This document shows positions 48,948-58,172 of a stretch of DNA of 64,000 nt, piece after piece. This stretch comes from Zhongshania aliphaticivorans (GTDB lineage Bacteria > Pseudomonadota > Gammaproteobacteria > Pseudomonadales > Spongiibacteraceae). The position numbers and the translations under genes are program-made. A model generated the notes under the pieces. The model saw only the letters and a program-made list of their open reading frames with translations, was not told the origin of the DNA and made no database searches. How positions within the stretch are numbered: position 1 is the first letter of the stretch; every line of letters starts with the position of its first letter. Location of the stretch: positions 3,938,501 to 4,002,500 of the forward strand of contig NZ_CP014544.1 in NCBI RefSeq assembly GCF_001586255.1, written 5' to 3'.

Positions 48948-49154
48948 CTATTTAGCAACTGGCAGAAATTTGCTAACGCTAGCACTCTCCATGATTTCGA
49001 CCACATTACCCTCGGAAATCTCCTTGGTATAACTCAAATCCATTGCGCCAGCTTCGCTGAAAGTCATGCCGAGACCTCGTAAACTTATTAACTTTTTCAC
49101 CATTACTGTCACGTCATTACTTATATGGGTGTAACCTTTGTCTGTAGTGGTCAA
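48948..49154 (-). CDS. Doubtful small ORF or gene remnant
   Basis: 68 codons starting with TTG, with no clear ribosome site. The product (KGYTHISNDVTVMVKKLISL, then GMTFSEAGAMDLSYTKEISE) has reasonable amino-acid balance but matches nothing I know. It could be the tail of a lost gene, since the stretch from 48735 to 49645 is otherwise empty inside a densely packed region. Confidence 0.2.
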   Translation of the reverse strand: MTTTDKGYTHISNDVTVMVKKLISLRGLGMTFSEAGAMDLSYTKEISEGNVVEIMESASVSKFLPVAK

Positions 49155-49645
49155 GAAAAACTGGTCACGGTTCAGTGGCTAACCCAGTACTGCCCCTCGA
49201 CTGCATTTTAGTTTAAACTACGGTTATGTTGATTTGGCCTTGTTGGCTGTAATAACCAACAAACTATTCCATAATGGATTGCAGAGCATCGGTAGAATTC
49301 GATAGCCCAACACCAAAAAGCCAAATTTTAATCTAGCCGGTAAGCGCGCAAATTTCGCTATAAATCACCGCCCAAATACCGGACTAATTGGATTTAAATT
49401 AATCAAGATCGCCACATGCTGACCTCTCATAGAAAACCCCAATGACTGCAAACAATAAAAAACTTTCAAAATATGATCCGTCAGGGTTGATCTACGGAAT
49501 CTTGTTCTAGGTGATATTTTTACCTCGAACAAGATGCTGAAAACCCTATGACACTATGATTAAAATACTCCCATTGATAACACGATTACGTTTCTACGCG
49601 TCCCATGCTCCCGAACTATCAGTTTAAAATATCTCTATAAACAAT
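49155..49645. other. Gene-free stretch downstream of the ALDH gene, with a hairpin
   Basis: 491 bases at the 3' end of the long catabolic run. It contains an inverted repeat at 49499-49535: ATCTTGTTCTAGGT and ACCTCGAACAAGAT, one mismatch in 14, nine-base loop. No T-run follows, so it may be a weak or Rho-assisted terminator, or an operator. No insertion sequence is recognised. Confidence 0.5.
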
Positions 49646-51091
49646 TTATCCAATATAATAAGTCGTTTTATATCGCTGATATGCTGCTAAGGCTTCGGGA
49701 CCTAATTCTGTTCCTATACCGCTATTTTTCACACCCCCAAATGGAGATCCTATTGCCGGAACATAACCGTTAATACCAATTGTACCTGTCTCGATACGGC
49801 TTGCGACACTCTCTGCGCGGGAAGTACTGGAACTCCAAACACTGCCCCCAAGACCATATTTCGAATCATTAGCTATTTGAACTGCTTCGTCGTCACCCGA
49901 ATACGGGATCGCTACAAGTACTGGTCCAAATATTTCTTCCTGGCAAATATTACTTTTCGAATTGACTTCAGAAAATAGAGTCGGTTCTACGTACCATCCG
50001 CGCTTATGGTTTTTGGGTCTTTCTCCGCCGACCACCACCTTTCCCTCGGTTTTCCCGATCTCAATATATTTTTCTACACGATTCCGATGTTCAGCCGACG
50101 CTAATGGCCCTATCATTGTGGCTTCGTTTAATGGGTCACCAACTTTTAATGTTTTCATATATTCGGCTATTGTCCGAACACTTTTCTCGTAAACGGGCTT
50201 TGGAATTAATATTCGAGTACAACTGAAGCAGGTTTGGCCATTGTTTAATAACGAAACGGCTGACATTGATTCTAAATATTTATCCAGGTCAACATCGTCG
50301 AGTAGAATAGCCGCGGATTTACCTCCAAGTTCCAGGGACACAGGTCGAAGCAACCGCCCGCAGTCCGCCGCGACTTTCCTACCTACCTCAGTCGAACCAG
50401 TGAAGGCGACCTTATTAACTCCCGGATGATTTACAAGATAAGATGCGACCTCTCTATCTGCAGGAACCCAGTTTATTACACCTTTAGGAATACCGGCCTC
50501 TTCGGCTGCTTCTGCCAGTAAGTAACTATCAAGGACAGTCCCTGGAGAAGGCTTAACAACTAATGTACACCCCGCGGCTAGAGCGGGAGCGATTTTACTC
50601 ATCGCCAATGTCACTGGAAAATTCCAAGGCACAATGGCCGCAACAACACCGACCGGAATTTTTTCAACGCGCGACTCTTTGCCGAAATTCGACATCCGAA
50701 TGTCTGGCTCTGACTCCTCAGCAATCTTCGCTGCATAATACTGCAACAACCCGACCGGAAAGCCTGCTTCAAAACTTGAACTTAGATTAACAGGCATACC
50801 ATTTTGCAGAGACACAGCATTTGCTATATCAGCTCCCCGCTTTGCAATACAATTAGAGAATTCTACAAGCAGTGCTGACCGCTCTTGAACACTTAAATCT
50901 CGCCACTCAGCTGAATTAAGCGCAGATCTCGCCGCATCTACGGCTTTATCTATGTCCAGTTTCCCAGCCTCAGGTACAAAGCCCAATCGTTCCTCAGTCG
51001 ATGCACAGATAATTTCTATTTTATTATCTGTGCTCGGAAGTATCCATTCACCACCGATGTAAAGATGATTTCTTGTATAGTTTGAGCTCAT
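49646..51091 (-). CDS. NAD(P)-dependent aldehyde dehydrogenase, probably for the aromatic aldehyde
   Basis: 481 residues, ALDH superfamily. Motifs: VAAIVPWNFPVTLAMSKIAP near residue 155, KPSPGTVLDSYLLAEAAEEA, nucleotide loop VAFTGSTEVGRKVA, catalytic glutamate in LELGGKSAAI, catalytic cysteine in NNGQTCFSCTRI near residue 290, and EEIFGPVLVAIPY. The end GSPFGGVKNSGIGTELGPEA resembles monoterpenoid and cumic aldehyde dehydrogenases. Since the pathway continues through a C-C hydrolase, a muconic-semialdehyde dehydrogenase is not needed, and oxidation of the side-chain aldehyde to the acid is the likelier job (inference). Confidence 0.88.
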   Translation of the reverse strand: MSSNYTRNHLYIGGEWILPSTDNKIEIICASTEERLGFVPEAGKLDIDKAVDAARSALNSAEWRDLSVQERSALLVEFSNCIAKRGADIANAVSLQNGMPVNLSSSFEAGFPVGLLQYYAAKIAEESEPDIRMSNFGKESRVEKIPVGVVAAIVPWNFPVTLAMSKIAPALAAGCTLVVKPSPGTVLDSYLLAEAAEEAGIPKGVINWVPADREVASYLVNHPGVNKVAFTGSTEVGRKVAADCGRLLRPVSLELGGKSAAILLDDVDLDKYLESMSAVSLLNNGQTCFSCTRILIPKPVYEKSVRTIAEYMKTLKVGDPLNEATMIGPLASAEHRNRVEKYIEIGKTEGKVVVGGERPKNHKRGWYVEPTLFSEVNSKSNICQEEIFGPVLVAIPYSGDDEAVQIANDSKYGLGGSVWSSSTSRAESVASRIETGTIGINGYVPAIGSPFGGVKNSGIGTELGPEALAAYQRYKTTYYIG

Positions 51092-51130
51092 ACGATTTAC
51101 CTCGAATTGTTTATTATTTAAATGAACTTA

Positions 51131-52150
51131 TTATTTTATTGCAGCCATATCTAGAGCGAGATCTTCAATCATGTCTTCTTGGCCGCCCACAGTGCGGCGG
51201 CGACCGAGCTCCACCAGAATGTCCCGCGACGATAAACCGTATTTTTCTGCTGCGCGCTTAGCGAATAGCAAGAACGACGAGTACACCCCAGCGTAGCCCA
51301 AGGTTAGGGAATCGCGGTCGATTCTGATTGGGCTATCCATGATCGGGGTAACAAGGTCTTCAGCAACGTCCATAATTTTATACAGGTCAATACCGTGATC
51401 GACACCCATACGCTCCATTACCGCCACTAAAACTTCGAGTGGGGTATTACCGGCACCGGCACCCAGACCCGCAACAGAACCGTCGATACGATTCGCACCA
51501 GCCTCCACAGCAACCAGCGAATTCATTACACCTAGACTAAGATTGTGGTGAGCATGGAAGCCCAGTTCGGTCCCAGGTTTAAGTTCACGGCGCAGCAGTG
51601 CAATTCGCTCTTCAACCTGGTCTGGCAGTAAATACCCAGCAGAATCCGTGCAGTAAATACAGTTGGCACCGTATGACTCCATGAGCTTGGCCTGCTCAAC
51701 AATCTGCTCGGCCTCAATCATGTGGGTCATCATTAAGAAGCCGACGGTATCCAAGCCCATCTGTGCCGCCATGCCAATATGCTGCTCTGAAACATCGGCT
51801 TCAGTGCAATGCGTGGCAACCCGAATGGTGGTCACACCCAAATCTGCAGCCATTTTCAAGTGGTCGACCGTGCCGATACCGGGCAATAGCAAAGCTGATA
51901 TTTTGGCGTTTTTGACAACACCCACAACCGCCTTAAGGTACTCTTCGTCACTGTGGGCCGGGAAGCCATAATTAACTGAAGAACCGCCTAGGCCATCACC
52001 GTGGGTGACCTCAATCAGCGGCATGCCCGCCTCGTCTAAGCCCTTGGCAATGGATTTCATTTCTTCTAGGGATATCTGATGCTGCTTGGCATGCATACCA
52101 TCGCGCAAGCACATATCATGTAACACAACTTTTTTACCGCGTAGATCCAT
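51131..52150 (-). CDS. 4-Hydroxy-2-oxovalerate aldolase
   Basis: 339 residues, DRE-TIM metallolyase family (BphI/DmpG/MhpE). [21 protein letters not shown] near residue 11 holds the metal aspartate and catalytic arginine. [14 protein letters not shown] and [20 protein letters not shown] (metal histidines) and [20 protein letters not shown] follow. It cleaves 4-hydroxy-2-oxovalerate to pyruvate and acetaldehyde, which is channelled to the dehydrogenase encoded 12 bases upstream. Its base composition is visibly richer in GC than the neighbouring ALDH and hydratase genes. Confidence 0.96.
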   Translation of the reverse strand: MDLRGKKVVLHDMCLRDGMHAKQHQISLEEMKSIAKGLDEAGMPLIEVTHGDGLGGSSVNYGFPAHSDEEYLKAVVGVVKNAKISALLLPGIGTVDHLKMAADLGVTTIRVATHCTEADVSEQHIGMAAQMGLDTVGFLMMTHMIEAEQIVEQAKLMESYGANCIYCTDSAGYLLPDQVEERIALLRRELKPGTELGFHAHHNLSLGVMNSLVAVEAGANRIDGSVAGLGAGAGNTPLEVLVAVMERMGVDHGIDLYKIMDVAEDLVTPIMDSPIRIDRDSLTLGYAGVYSSFLLFAKRAAEKYGLSSRDILVELGRRRTVGGQEDMIEDLALDMAAIK

Positions 52151-52162
52151 TCTCGTATCCCC

Positions 52163-53077
52163 TTAGGCCGCCGTTGGCTTTAGTGTTAAACGGCCAGCCA
52201 ACATTTCTTCGGCAAACATTTCTGCAGTGCGTAAGCCCGCTGCGGTCATAATATCGAGGTTGCCCGCGTATTTCGGCAGGAAGTCGCCAAGCCCTTCGAC
52301 TTCCATAAAAATTGACACCCGATTGCCATCAAATACCGGCCCATTCTTGAGGCGGTAGCCGGGCACGTATTTTTGCACCTCAGCAATCATGTCATGGACA
52401 GAAGCTGTTATCGCCGTTTGATCAGGCGTGTCGACGGTTAAACAATGAATCGTATCGCGCATCATCAGCGGTGGCTCAGCGGGGTTAATAACGATTATCG
52501 CCTTGCCCTTTGCCGCGCCACCAACTCGCTCAACTGCGCCGGCGGTTGTACGTGTAAATTCATCAATGTTTTTGCGGGTACCCGGCCCAACGGAGAGAGA
52601 GCTCACAGTGGCCACGATTTCGCCGTAGCTCACTTCCTGTACCCGTGAGACTGCCGCCACCATGGGTATGGTCGCCTGGCCACCGCAGGTCACCATATTT
52701 ACATTCATACAGCCTTCAGCGAGAGCGTCCTTCAAATTGACCGGTGGCACGCAGTACGGACCAATCGCCGCAGGCGTCAAATCGATCATGAGCGCGCCTT
52801 GCTCATTTACCTTGCGAGAGTTTTCTGCGTGAACATAGGCTGAGGTTGCATCAAAGCATATCTGCACACCGTCAGCGCGCATCGTCGGCAACATGCCATC
52901 AACGCCTTCTGAGGTGACCTTTAAGCCCATTTCCGCAGCCCGCGTCAAACCAGGCGAGTCGGGATCTACACCCACCATCCAGACCGGTTCGATAAATTCG
53001 GATCTAAGTGCTTTCATCAATAAATCGGTACCGATATTGCCTGGACCGATAATTGCTGCCTTAATTTTTTCAGCCAT
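52163..53077 (-). CDS. Acetaldehyde dehydrogenase (acylating)
   Basis: 304 residues, BphJ/DmpF/MhpF family. N-terminal Rossmann motif [20 protein letters not shown], catalytic cysteine in [20 protein letters not shown] near residue 130, and [20 protein letters not shown] are diagnostic. It converts acetaldehyde, CoA and NAD+ to acetyl-CoA in complex with the aldolase. It shares the higher GC content of the aldolase gene. Confidence 0.97.
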   Translation of the reverse strand: MAEKIKAAIIGPGNIGTDLLMKALRSEFIEPVWMVGVDPDSPGLTRAAEMGLKVTSEGVDGMLPTMRADGVQICFDATSAYVHAENSRKVNEQGALMIDLTPAAIGPYCVPPVNLKDALAEGCMNVNMVTCGGQATIPMVAAVSRVQEVSYGEIVATVSSLSVGPGTRKNIDEFTRTTAGAVERVGGAAKGKAIIVINPAEPPLMMRDTIHCLTVDTPDQTAITASVHDMIAEVQKYVPGYRLKNGPVFDGNRVSIFMEVEGLGDFLPKYAGNLDIMTAAGLRTAEMFAEEMLAGRLTLKPTAA

Positions 53078-53123
53078 TATTGCTAACTCTCACAGTAAAT
53101 TTGGGCTTGCTACGAATAATTAA

Positions 53124-53921
53124 TTACACAAACTGCACTGCGGCACGACCAACCCCATGCAGCTCCATTCGCATTTTGTCACCGGCTTGGATTGGCTCAA
53201 GAGGAACTAAGGAACCTGACAGTATGACTTCACCGGCGTTTAAGGAAATACCAAACCCCCCCAGAGTGTTTGCCAACCATGCCACAGCCGTTAATGGGTT
53301 TCCCTGCACTGCGCTGCCTATACCTTCGCTTAAGAATTCATCATTTTTCCAAACCGACACCCGAAGATTAGGTAAATCGATATCTCGGGGATCCAGCTTG
53401 GAATCCCCTAGAATATAAATCCCACAGGAGGCGTTATCCGCAATCGTGTCCTGTATTTTTATTCTCCAGCCATCTATCCTAGAGTCCACGATCTCAAAGC
53501 AAGGCATAATATAGTCGGTTGCAGCTAACACATCAGCCTCCGTCACCCCCGGCCCAACAAGATCAGACTTAAGAAAAAAAGCTATTTCCGCCTCCGCTTT
53601 AGGTTGAATAAGGCGTTTTTCCAACTCGATAGATACGCCATTTTCACAATACATTGCATCGGTTAGAAATCCAAAATCCGGCTGGTGTACACCCAGCATA
53701 TCCTGTACAACCTTACTAGTGACGCCAATTTTTTTCCCCGTTATTGTTTCCCCATCTCCGATCCTTAGATCAAGGATTCGCTTGGATATATAATATGCAT
53801 CTTCGATATCAATATTTTTATACACATCACTCAATGGCGGTGTTGTAGTCGCAGACTTTAAACACTCATAGAGCTCCGTCGCTATGCTATCCAAACGCTT
53901 AATCCCAAGTTTGCAATGCAT
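53124..53921 (-). CDS. 2-Hydroxypenta-2,4-dienoate (2-oxopent-4-enoate) hydratase
   Basis: 265 residues, FAH-related family (DmpE/BphH/MhpD/CmtF). GKKIGVTSKVVQDMLGVHQP, LIQPKAEAEIAFFLKSDL with the metal-binding ExE, PCFEIVDSRIDGWRIKIQDT, and NTLGGFGISLNAGEVILSGS closely follow the hydratase rather than the decarboxylase (DmpH) branch. It adds water to the dienoate released by the C-C hydrolase to give 4-hydroxy-2-oxovalerate. It is 11 bases behind the hydrolase gene. Confidence 0.93.
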   Translation of the reverse strand: MHCKLGIKRLDSIATELYECLKSATTTPPLSDVYKNIDIEDAYYISKRILDLRIGDGETITGKKIGVTSKVVQDMLGVHQPDFGFLTDAMYCENGVSIELEKRLIQPKAEAEIAFFLKSDLVGPGVTEADVLAATDYIMPCFEIVDSRIDGWRIKIQDTIADNASCGIYILGDSKLDPRDIDLPNLRVSVWKNDEFLSEGIGSAVQGNPLTAVAWLANTLGGFGISLNAGEVILSGSLVPLEPIQAGDKMRMELHGVGRAAVQFV

Positions 53922-53932
53922 ATTTTATTTCC

Positions 53933-54760
53933 TTATGAAAAACCATGCTCGAGAAAATTAGATACGGATGTATTGAAGGTTTCTTTCCGTTCAATTTGAA
54001 CCCAATGCCCAGCGTCTGAGCATACCAATAAGTCGGAATTTTTAATAAGGGAGCACAATTTTATCGAGTTACTAAGCGGTATGACTTGGTCTTTTTTCCC
54101 GTGAACAACAAACACCTCATGATCAATGCTCTTTATATCCGCATCAGGTAACGCAAACATATCTACAAGTTTCTGCCTATTTTCGATTCCAAAATTATCT
54201 CGATATGATTTCATTGAACTTTCACTCAAGCTGGCTTCATATCTAGACTTAATTAATTCATCTGCAATATTCAACTTCCCCGAACTGAGAAACGACACTA
54301 CTTTTCGCATATTATCCAAAGAAGGCTTATAGCCCCAAATATCATCCAGCGCTTCAGTTATCTCAAAATCAACACCAACCGCCCCCATCAACACAACTTT
54401 ATCAAACCGATCGCCATGACTTAATAACATCGAAAGCGTAATTCCCGCACCAAATGAGTTACCTATGACATGCGCCTTATCAACACCTAACTCGTCAAGC
54501 AAGCCAACAACATGGTCCACCCATAAGCCTGGTGAAAGCTTAACGCCATCTGGCGCGTCGGTGTATCCAAACCCAACCATATCCGGAGCGATGACTCTGT
54601 ATTTTGAAGCGAAATGATCAAAATTATTCCTCCAATTAGCCCAAGCTGTAACACCGGGGCCGGATCCATGCAAAAGGATCAACGGATATCCATCACCTTC
54701 ATCATGATAATTAGTTTTAATTCCATTAATGATTACTGACTTGCCAACTTCTGTCTTCAT
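53933..54760 (-). CDS. Alpha/beta-fold C-C hydrolase for the meta-cleavage product
   Basis: 275 residues, BphD/XylF/CmtE-type hydrolase. Oxyanion region LLHGSGPGVTAWANWRNN, nucleophile Ser102 in VIGNSFGAGITLS, Asp224 in VHGKKDQVIPLS and His252 in SDAGHWVQIERKE complete the triad. It would split the 2-hydroxy-6-oxo-dienoate ring-fission product to 2-hydroxypenta-2,4-dienoate and a short acid (isobutyrate if the substrate is p-cumate). The position between dioxygenase and hydratase genes supports this. Confidence 0.92.
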   Translation of the reverse strand: MKTEVGKSVIINGIKTNYHDEGDGYPLILLHGSGPGVTAWANWRNNFDHFASKYRVIAPDMVGFGYTDAPDGVKLSPGLWVDHVVGLLDELGVDKAHVIGNSFGAGITLSMLLSHGDRFDKVVLMGAVGVDFEITEALDDIWGYKPSLDNMRKVVSFLSSGKLNIADELIKSRYEASLSESSMKSYRDNFGIENRQKLVDMFALPDADIKSIDHEVFVVHGKKDQVIPLSNSIKLCSLIKNSDLLVCSDAGHWVQIERKETFNTSVSNFLEHGFS

Positions 54761-54784
54761 ACTTACACCCTTATTTATTGTTTA

Positions 54785-55468
54785 TTAAAAAAAGTTATAC
54801 CTAATTCCAAGCATAAGCATTACCTTATCTTGCTCTAAATTTAACTCTTTAATTACAGTTCCATCATCGCTCTCAAATACAAATTCGTACTCACTAGACT
54901 TCTTGTAGCGAGCGGAAAAATCTACTACCAACCTTCTCGTAAACTTATATGACAGGCCCGCACCAAGCATCATCTCAAAACTAGACGACCTTTCGCCCTC
55001 CATTGAATATTCCGCACCACCCAAACCAAAACCGACATACGGATTCACACCTAAGAACTCGCCCACATCGTACCAGTAATTAAACGCCAATGATTTTGAC
55101 TCAAGCGAGTCACCAGCCGACAGAATGGTTCCGCCGGACACGGACTCTACTTCATACTCATTAAACCCAAGTTCTAATTCCATTCGGCTACTTCCAACAT
55201 TGTCGTAGCCGAAAGATATCGACGAGCCAGTACTATCGCCGATTCCTGCATTATACGATGACGACTTTCGATCTGTATTCACCAAAAGAAGACTAGCTGC
55301 GGGGTCGTAGGTGCGGGTCGTTTCGAGCTCCAAGATATTGATATCTGAGGTCTTAGCTTCAGTATATGAAGCCGAAACATATAACCGCTCAGCCGCCAAC
55401 ACATTTCCATTGAAATTAAAAAAAGCAACAAAAACACCTGAAAAACAATATTTATTTAATAGTTTCAT
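54785..55468 (-). CDS. Small outer-membrane beta-barrel protein (OmpW/OmpA-barrel-like)
   Basis: 227 residues. A signal peptide ends NVLAAERLYV. The mature part shows eight or so amphipathic strands (LYVSASYTEAKTS, SISFGYDNVGSSRMELELGF, LAFNYWYDVGEFLGVNPYVG, LVVDFSARYKKSSEYEF), and the chain ends LGIRYNFF with the terminal aromatic used for barrel insertion. It lies inside the catabolic run between the extradiol dioxygenase and hydrolase genes, so passage of a hydrophobic aromatic substrate through the outer membrane is a plausible role. Confidence 0.8.
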   Translation of the reverse strand: MKLLNKYCFSGVFVAFFNFNGNVLAAERLYVSASYTEAKTSDINILELETTRTYDPAASLLLVNTDRKSSSYNAGIGDSTGSSISFGYDNVGSSRMELELGFNEYEVESVSGGTILSAGDSLESKSLAFNYWYDVGEFLGVNPYVGFGLGGAEYSMEGERSSSFEMMLGAGLSYKFTRRLVVDFSARYKKSSEYEFVFESDDGTVIKELNLEQDKVMLMLGIRYNFF

Positions 55469-55506
55469 ACAATTACCTATTAGTTTATTTTTAGTATTTA
55501 ATTATT

Positions 55507-56370
55507 TTAGCCATCCGGCAAAAACCCGTTTGGCCTTGCTCCCCATAGACAAGCCCCCCAATTACTTCTCGAAAACTGTCTCGGCCTGTGACCCTCCTCA
55601 TCCAAAATACTCCGAACACCGCATGAATATTCGTAGACTAGATTGTCCGGCCCTTGAAAATATAAAAAAACAGCACTTGACGTTGGATGCCTCCCTGGAC
55701 CAAATATTATTTTGGTCCCACGCTCCCTCAAGAAATAGTAAGACCGCATAACATCATCAATAGATTCCACCTGAAAATTAATATGATGAATCCCCGACTC
55801 CTCTCTCGGCGTTAGCGCTAGAGTGTGATGAACCTCATTAAATCGAAGCAATGCAATTTGTCCCGCCCAGTCACTTACGCGCCCATTAAAAATAGAGCAC
55901 CAAAAATCCTGGTCAGACCTTGGGTCTTTCGAAAAAAGTCCTACATGGCTGAATTTCGTGATACCAGCGTCTCGAGAAGGATAATGCCTCCGGCCGGTAT
56001 ATTCAGGATAAGTCACCATCTCAATCATATTTCCCGACGGATCACTGAAAGAGATAAATTCCTCCACATGACGTTCAGCGCACTCTTCCCGCGTGCCCCA
56101 GCGAAGTGGAACCCCACGCTCCTCCAGGGCATTTGTAGCTACCCGCAACTCATTCGGCCCATCAATTTCAAAACCTACGACCTGTTCTGAGTTCACCCCA
56201 TATTCATAGCATATTGTGCAATACCTATTATCTGACCGTAGGTACGCTTTGTTTTTGTCTTTAAAAGAAATCTCTAATCCAAGGACATTAACCGCAAAAT
56301 CAATTGACTCTACAAAATTACTTGTAACAATACGTACATACGCTATATCTTTAACCAAGGCGCCAGACAT
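55507..56370 (-). CDS. Type I extradiol ring-cleavage dioxygenase
   Basis: 287 residues with two VOC modules. Iron ligands are His142 (FSHVGLFS), His195 or His196 (SGIHHINFQV) and Glu247 (LVYEYSCGV), all in the C-terminal module as expected. The family includes 2,3-dihydroxybiphenyl and 2,3-dihydroxy-p-cumate dioxygenases. In this cluster it would open 2,3-dihydroxy-p-cumate (or a close diol acid) next to the hydroxyls. It is preceded by the TetR gene and followed by the barrel and hydrolase genes. Confidence 0.93.
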   Translation of the reverse strand: MSGALVKDIAYVRIVTSNFVESIDFAVNVLGLEISFKDKNKAYLRSDNRYCTICYEYGVNSEQVVGFEIDGPNELRVATNALEERGVPLRWGTREECAERHVEEFISFSDPSGNMIEMVTYPEYTGRRHYPSRDAGITKFSHVGLFSKDPRSDQDFWCSIFNGRVSDWAGQIALLRFNEVHHTLALTPREESGIHHINFQVESIDDVMRSYYFLRERGTKIIFGPGRHPTSSAVFLYFQGPDNLVYEYSCGVRSILDEEGHRPRQFSRSNWGACLWGARPNGFLPDG

Positions 56371-56436
56371 ATCTTACCCCACTAGAGTTTAATTAAAATC
56401 ACCACACCCGCTTTACCGAAATCCAAATACCTATTG

Positions 56437-57045
56437 CTATTTTTTCATTTCGCTCTCAACCAACTCCTTCCACATCGCAAGATGCTCATCCCACACACCT
56501 ACCGAGTTATCCCACAAATTCCTGACAGCAAAGCCCCGTATCATTGAAAACGTCATTGCCACCAGCCCAGCTGACCTTTTTTCAGAGTATCCTTTTGAGA
56601 CGAGAGCCTTAGCCCATGCATCCTCAACTGGTACGCGGGCAGATCTTGTGATATCAACAATCTCACCCCTCAATGCGGACGGAGTCATGGATGAGAGCAA
56701 TATATTAACTGCGATGAAAAAATAGTCGCTAAAGAAAAACTCTTTAGCATCATCAATCAACTCCGCCCACACATCCTTTCCGTCAAAATTCTTCATTGCA
56801 CGCCTCAAAGATAGGTGTGTAACATTCGAAAAAGCATATTCAATTGTCGCGAGCAAAATGGCATCTTTCGTTTTGTAGTGATGTAGAACTGCCCCTACCG
56901 ATATCCCTGCTTCAGCTGCGATATCCGCCACTCGTAATTGAGAAAAACCATTTAGCGCTATCAAATGCGACGACGCCATCAAAATCTTTTCTTTGGTCAC
57001 TAAACTCCGCTCAGACTGCGTTCTTTTCTTAGCACTCACAAGCAA
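56437..57045 (-). CDS. CymR-like TetR family repressor
   Basis: 202 residues from a TTG start next to GGGGG; a GTG two codons later is an alternative. The HTH is RVADIAAEAGISVGAVLHHY near residue 42. The chain resembles Pseudomonas putida CymR, the p-cumate-responsive repressor, along its length: KKRTQSERSLVTKEKIL at the start, LIDDAKEFFFSDYFF, VPVEDAWAKALVSKGYSEK and MIRGFAVRNLWD. It sits inside the catabolic run, with a perfect inverted repeat six bases upstream, suggesting self-control and effector-dependent induction. Confidence 0.87.
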   Translation of the reverse strand: MLVSAKKRTQSERSLVTKEKILMASSHLIALNGFSQLRVADIAAEAGISVGAVLHHYKTKDAILLATIEYAFSNVTHLSLRRAMKNFDGKDVWAELIDDAKEFFFSDYFFIAVNILLSSMTPSALRGEIVDITRSARVPVEDAWAKALVSKGYSEKRSAGLVAMTFSMIRGFAVRNLWDNSVGVWDEHLAMWKELVESEMKK

Positions 57046-57050
57046 CCCCC

Positions 57051-57080
57051 GAGGTATAATATTTATTAATATTATACCTC
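57051..57080. promoter_or_regulatory. Perfect 30-bp inverted repeat upstream of the TetR gene (candidate operator)
   Basis: GAGGTATAATATT, TATT, AATATTATACCTC: 13-base arms with no mismatch. It spans the stop codon of the ferredoxin gene (57072-57074) and ends six bases before the repressor start. The size suits a TetR dimer site, though it differs from the classical cumate operator. A role as an mRNA hairpin weakening read-through is the alternative. Confidence 0.55.
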
Positions 57081-57383
57081 TAAAAGCACCCTGTGATCGA
57101 TAATTCTTACTGGGTACACTTCAAGATCCACCTCACAAGGATAAGTAAGGGCCTTACCAGTCTTTACATCATACGTCCCATAATGCCACCCGCACTCGAC
57201 CACACCACCGAGTAAGCTCCCGTCGTCACACAGCGACACATCCTCGTGGGTGCACAGATCTGCTGTGGCGAAAATCTCTCCATCCACATTATAAACCGCA
57301 ACTGTTTTACCACATGGCAACTCTGCTTTTCGCATCTCACCACTGGAAATCTCACTTACATCAAAAAGCTCTATCAAACTCAT
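57072..57383 (-). CDS. Rieske [2Fe-2S] ferredoxin of the ring-hydroxylating dioxygenase
   Basis: 103 residues from the ATG at 57383 behind AGGTGAT (a GTG nine bases earlier is in frame). Cluster ligands are Cys44 and His46 (CTHEDVSLCDDG) and Cys64 and His67 (ECGWHYGTYD). It would hand electrons from an NADH-dependent reductase to the terminal oxygenase. No reductase gene occurs in the window. It follows the SDR gene by about 25 bases. Confidence 0.94.
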   Translation of the reverse strand: MSLIELFDVSEISSGEMRKAELPCGKTVAVYNVDGEIFATADLCTHEDVSLCDDGSLLGGVVECGWHYGTYDVKTGKALTYPCEVDLEVYPVRIIDHRVLLEV

Positions 57384-57407
57384 CCATATCACCTATTCTA
57401 GAATTTT

Positions 57408-58160
57408 CTACAACATCGTACTTCCACCATTTACGCTAATCACTTGACCAGTGATGTAGCGTGCCTCCTCCGAAGCTAAATAGCTAACAGCCGAAGCAAC
57501 TTCATCCATGTCCGCGGCGCGCCCCATCGGAATGACGCTCAAATATTTAGCTAACATATCCTTATCTAGCCGCCCTATTTCAGCTAATTGAGGCGTACTC
57601 ACAGCGCAGGGCGCAACGGTGTTAACTGTAATGCCCTGCTGAGCGAACTCCCTTGCCAAACCACTTGTAAGCCCATGCACGCCTCCTTTCGCAGCGTTAT
57701 ATGCCGCATGATTCCACAATCCATTCCGTACTGAGTCAGCGCCGATGTTGACGATACGCCCATAATTCTTTGCAACCATAAATGGAAGTACATGCCAGCA
57801 ACTCCAAATTGTGGTCCATAAATTTCTAGATATAGTGGTATGCAATGACTCAGGCGTGTGCTCTAAAAATGGCGAAATTACACCGCCACCTGCGTTATTT
57901 ACAAGCACATCAATTCCACCAAAATTCTCGATGGCATATTCGATCATTTCTTTATTTGAGTCTTGCGCCGAAATATCACCAACAAATATTTCTACCTTAG
58001 ACGAAAATTCGTGCCGAATTTTATCCCTTGCCTCAGATGCCAAATCACGATCTATGTCCGCAATCAAAAGTGAGAAACCATCCTTTGCTAACCGTTTAGC
58101 GAGCGCAAAACCTATGCCACGACCAGATCCAGTTACTACTGCTACTCCATCCATAATCAA
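57408..58160 (-). CDS. SDR family cis-dihydrodiol dehydrogenase (CmtB-like)
   Basis: 250 residues. NAD motif VTGSGRGIGFALAKRLA, NNAGGGVISPFLEH, catalytic serine/tyrosine/lysine in ADSVRNGLWNHAAYNAAKGG, and the C-terminal ARYITGQVISVNGGS. The stretch around the active site resembles 2,3-dihydroxy-2,3-dihydro-p-cumate dehydrogenase. It would rearomatise the cis-diol made by the dioxygenase to the 2,3-dihydroxy acid. It is 12 bases behind the beta-subunit gene. Confidence 0.9.
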   Translation of the reverse strand: MIMDGVAVVTGSGRGIGFALAKRLAKDGFSLLIADIDRDLASEARDKIRHEFSSKVEIFVGDISAQDSNKEMIEYAIENFGGIDVLVNNAGGGVISPFLEHTPESLHTTISRNLWTTIWSCWHVLPFMVAKNYGRIVNIGADSVRNGLWNHAAYNAAKGGVHGLTSGLAREFAQQGITVNTVAPCAVSTPQLAEIGRLDKDMLAKYLSVIPMGRAADMDEVASAVSYLASEEARYITGQVISVNGGSTML

Positions 58161-58172
58161 AACATCCCATTA

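Noticed and set aside
49646-51091. 2-Hydroxymuconic semialdehyde dehydrogenase
   Set aside because: A carboxylated, alkyl-substituted ring-fission product gives a ketone handled by the hydrolase, and the C-terminal pattern is nearer to terpenoid/cumic aldehyde dehydrogenases; kept only as an alternative.
53124-53921. 4-Oxalocrotonate decarboxylase (DmpH)
   Set aside because: The sequence follows the hydratase branch, and no tautomerase gene or convincing hydroxymuconate-semialdehyde route is present.
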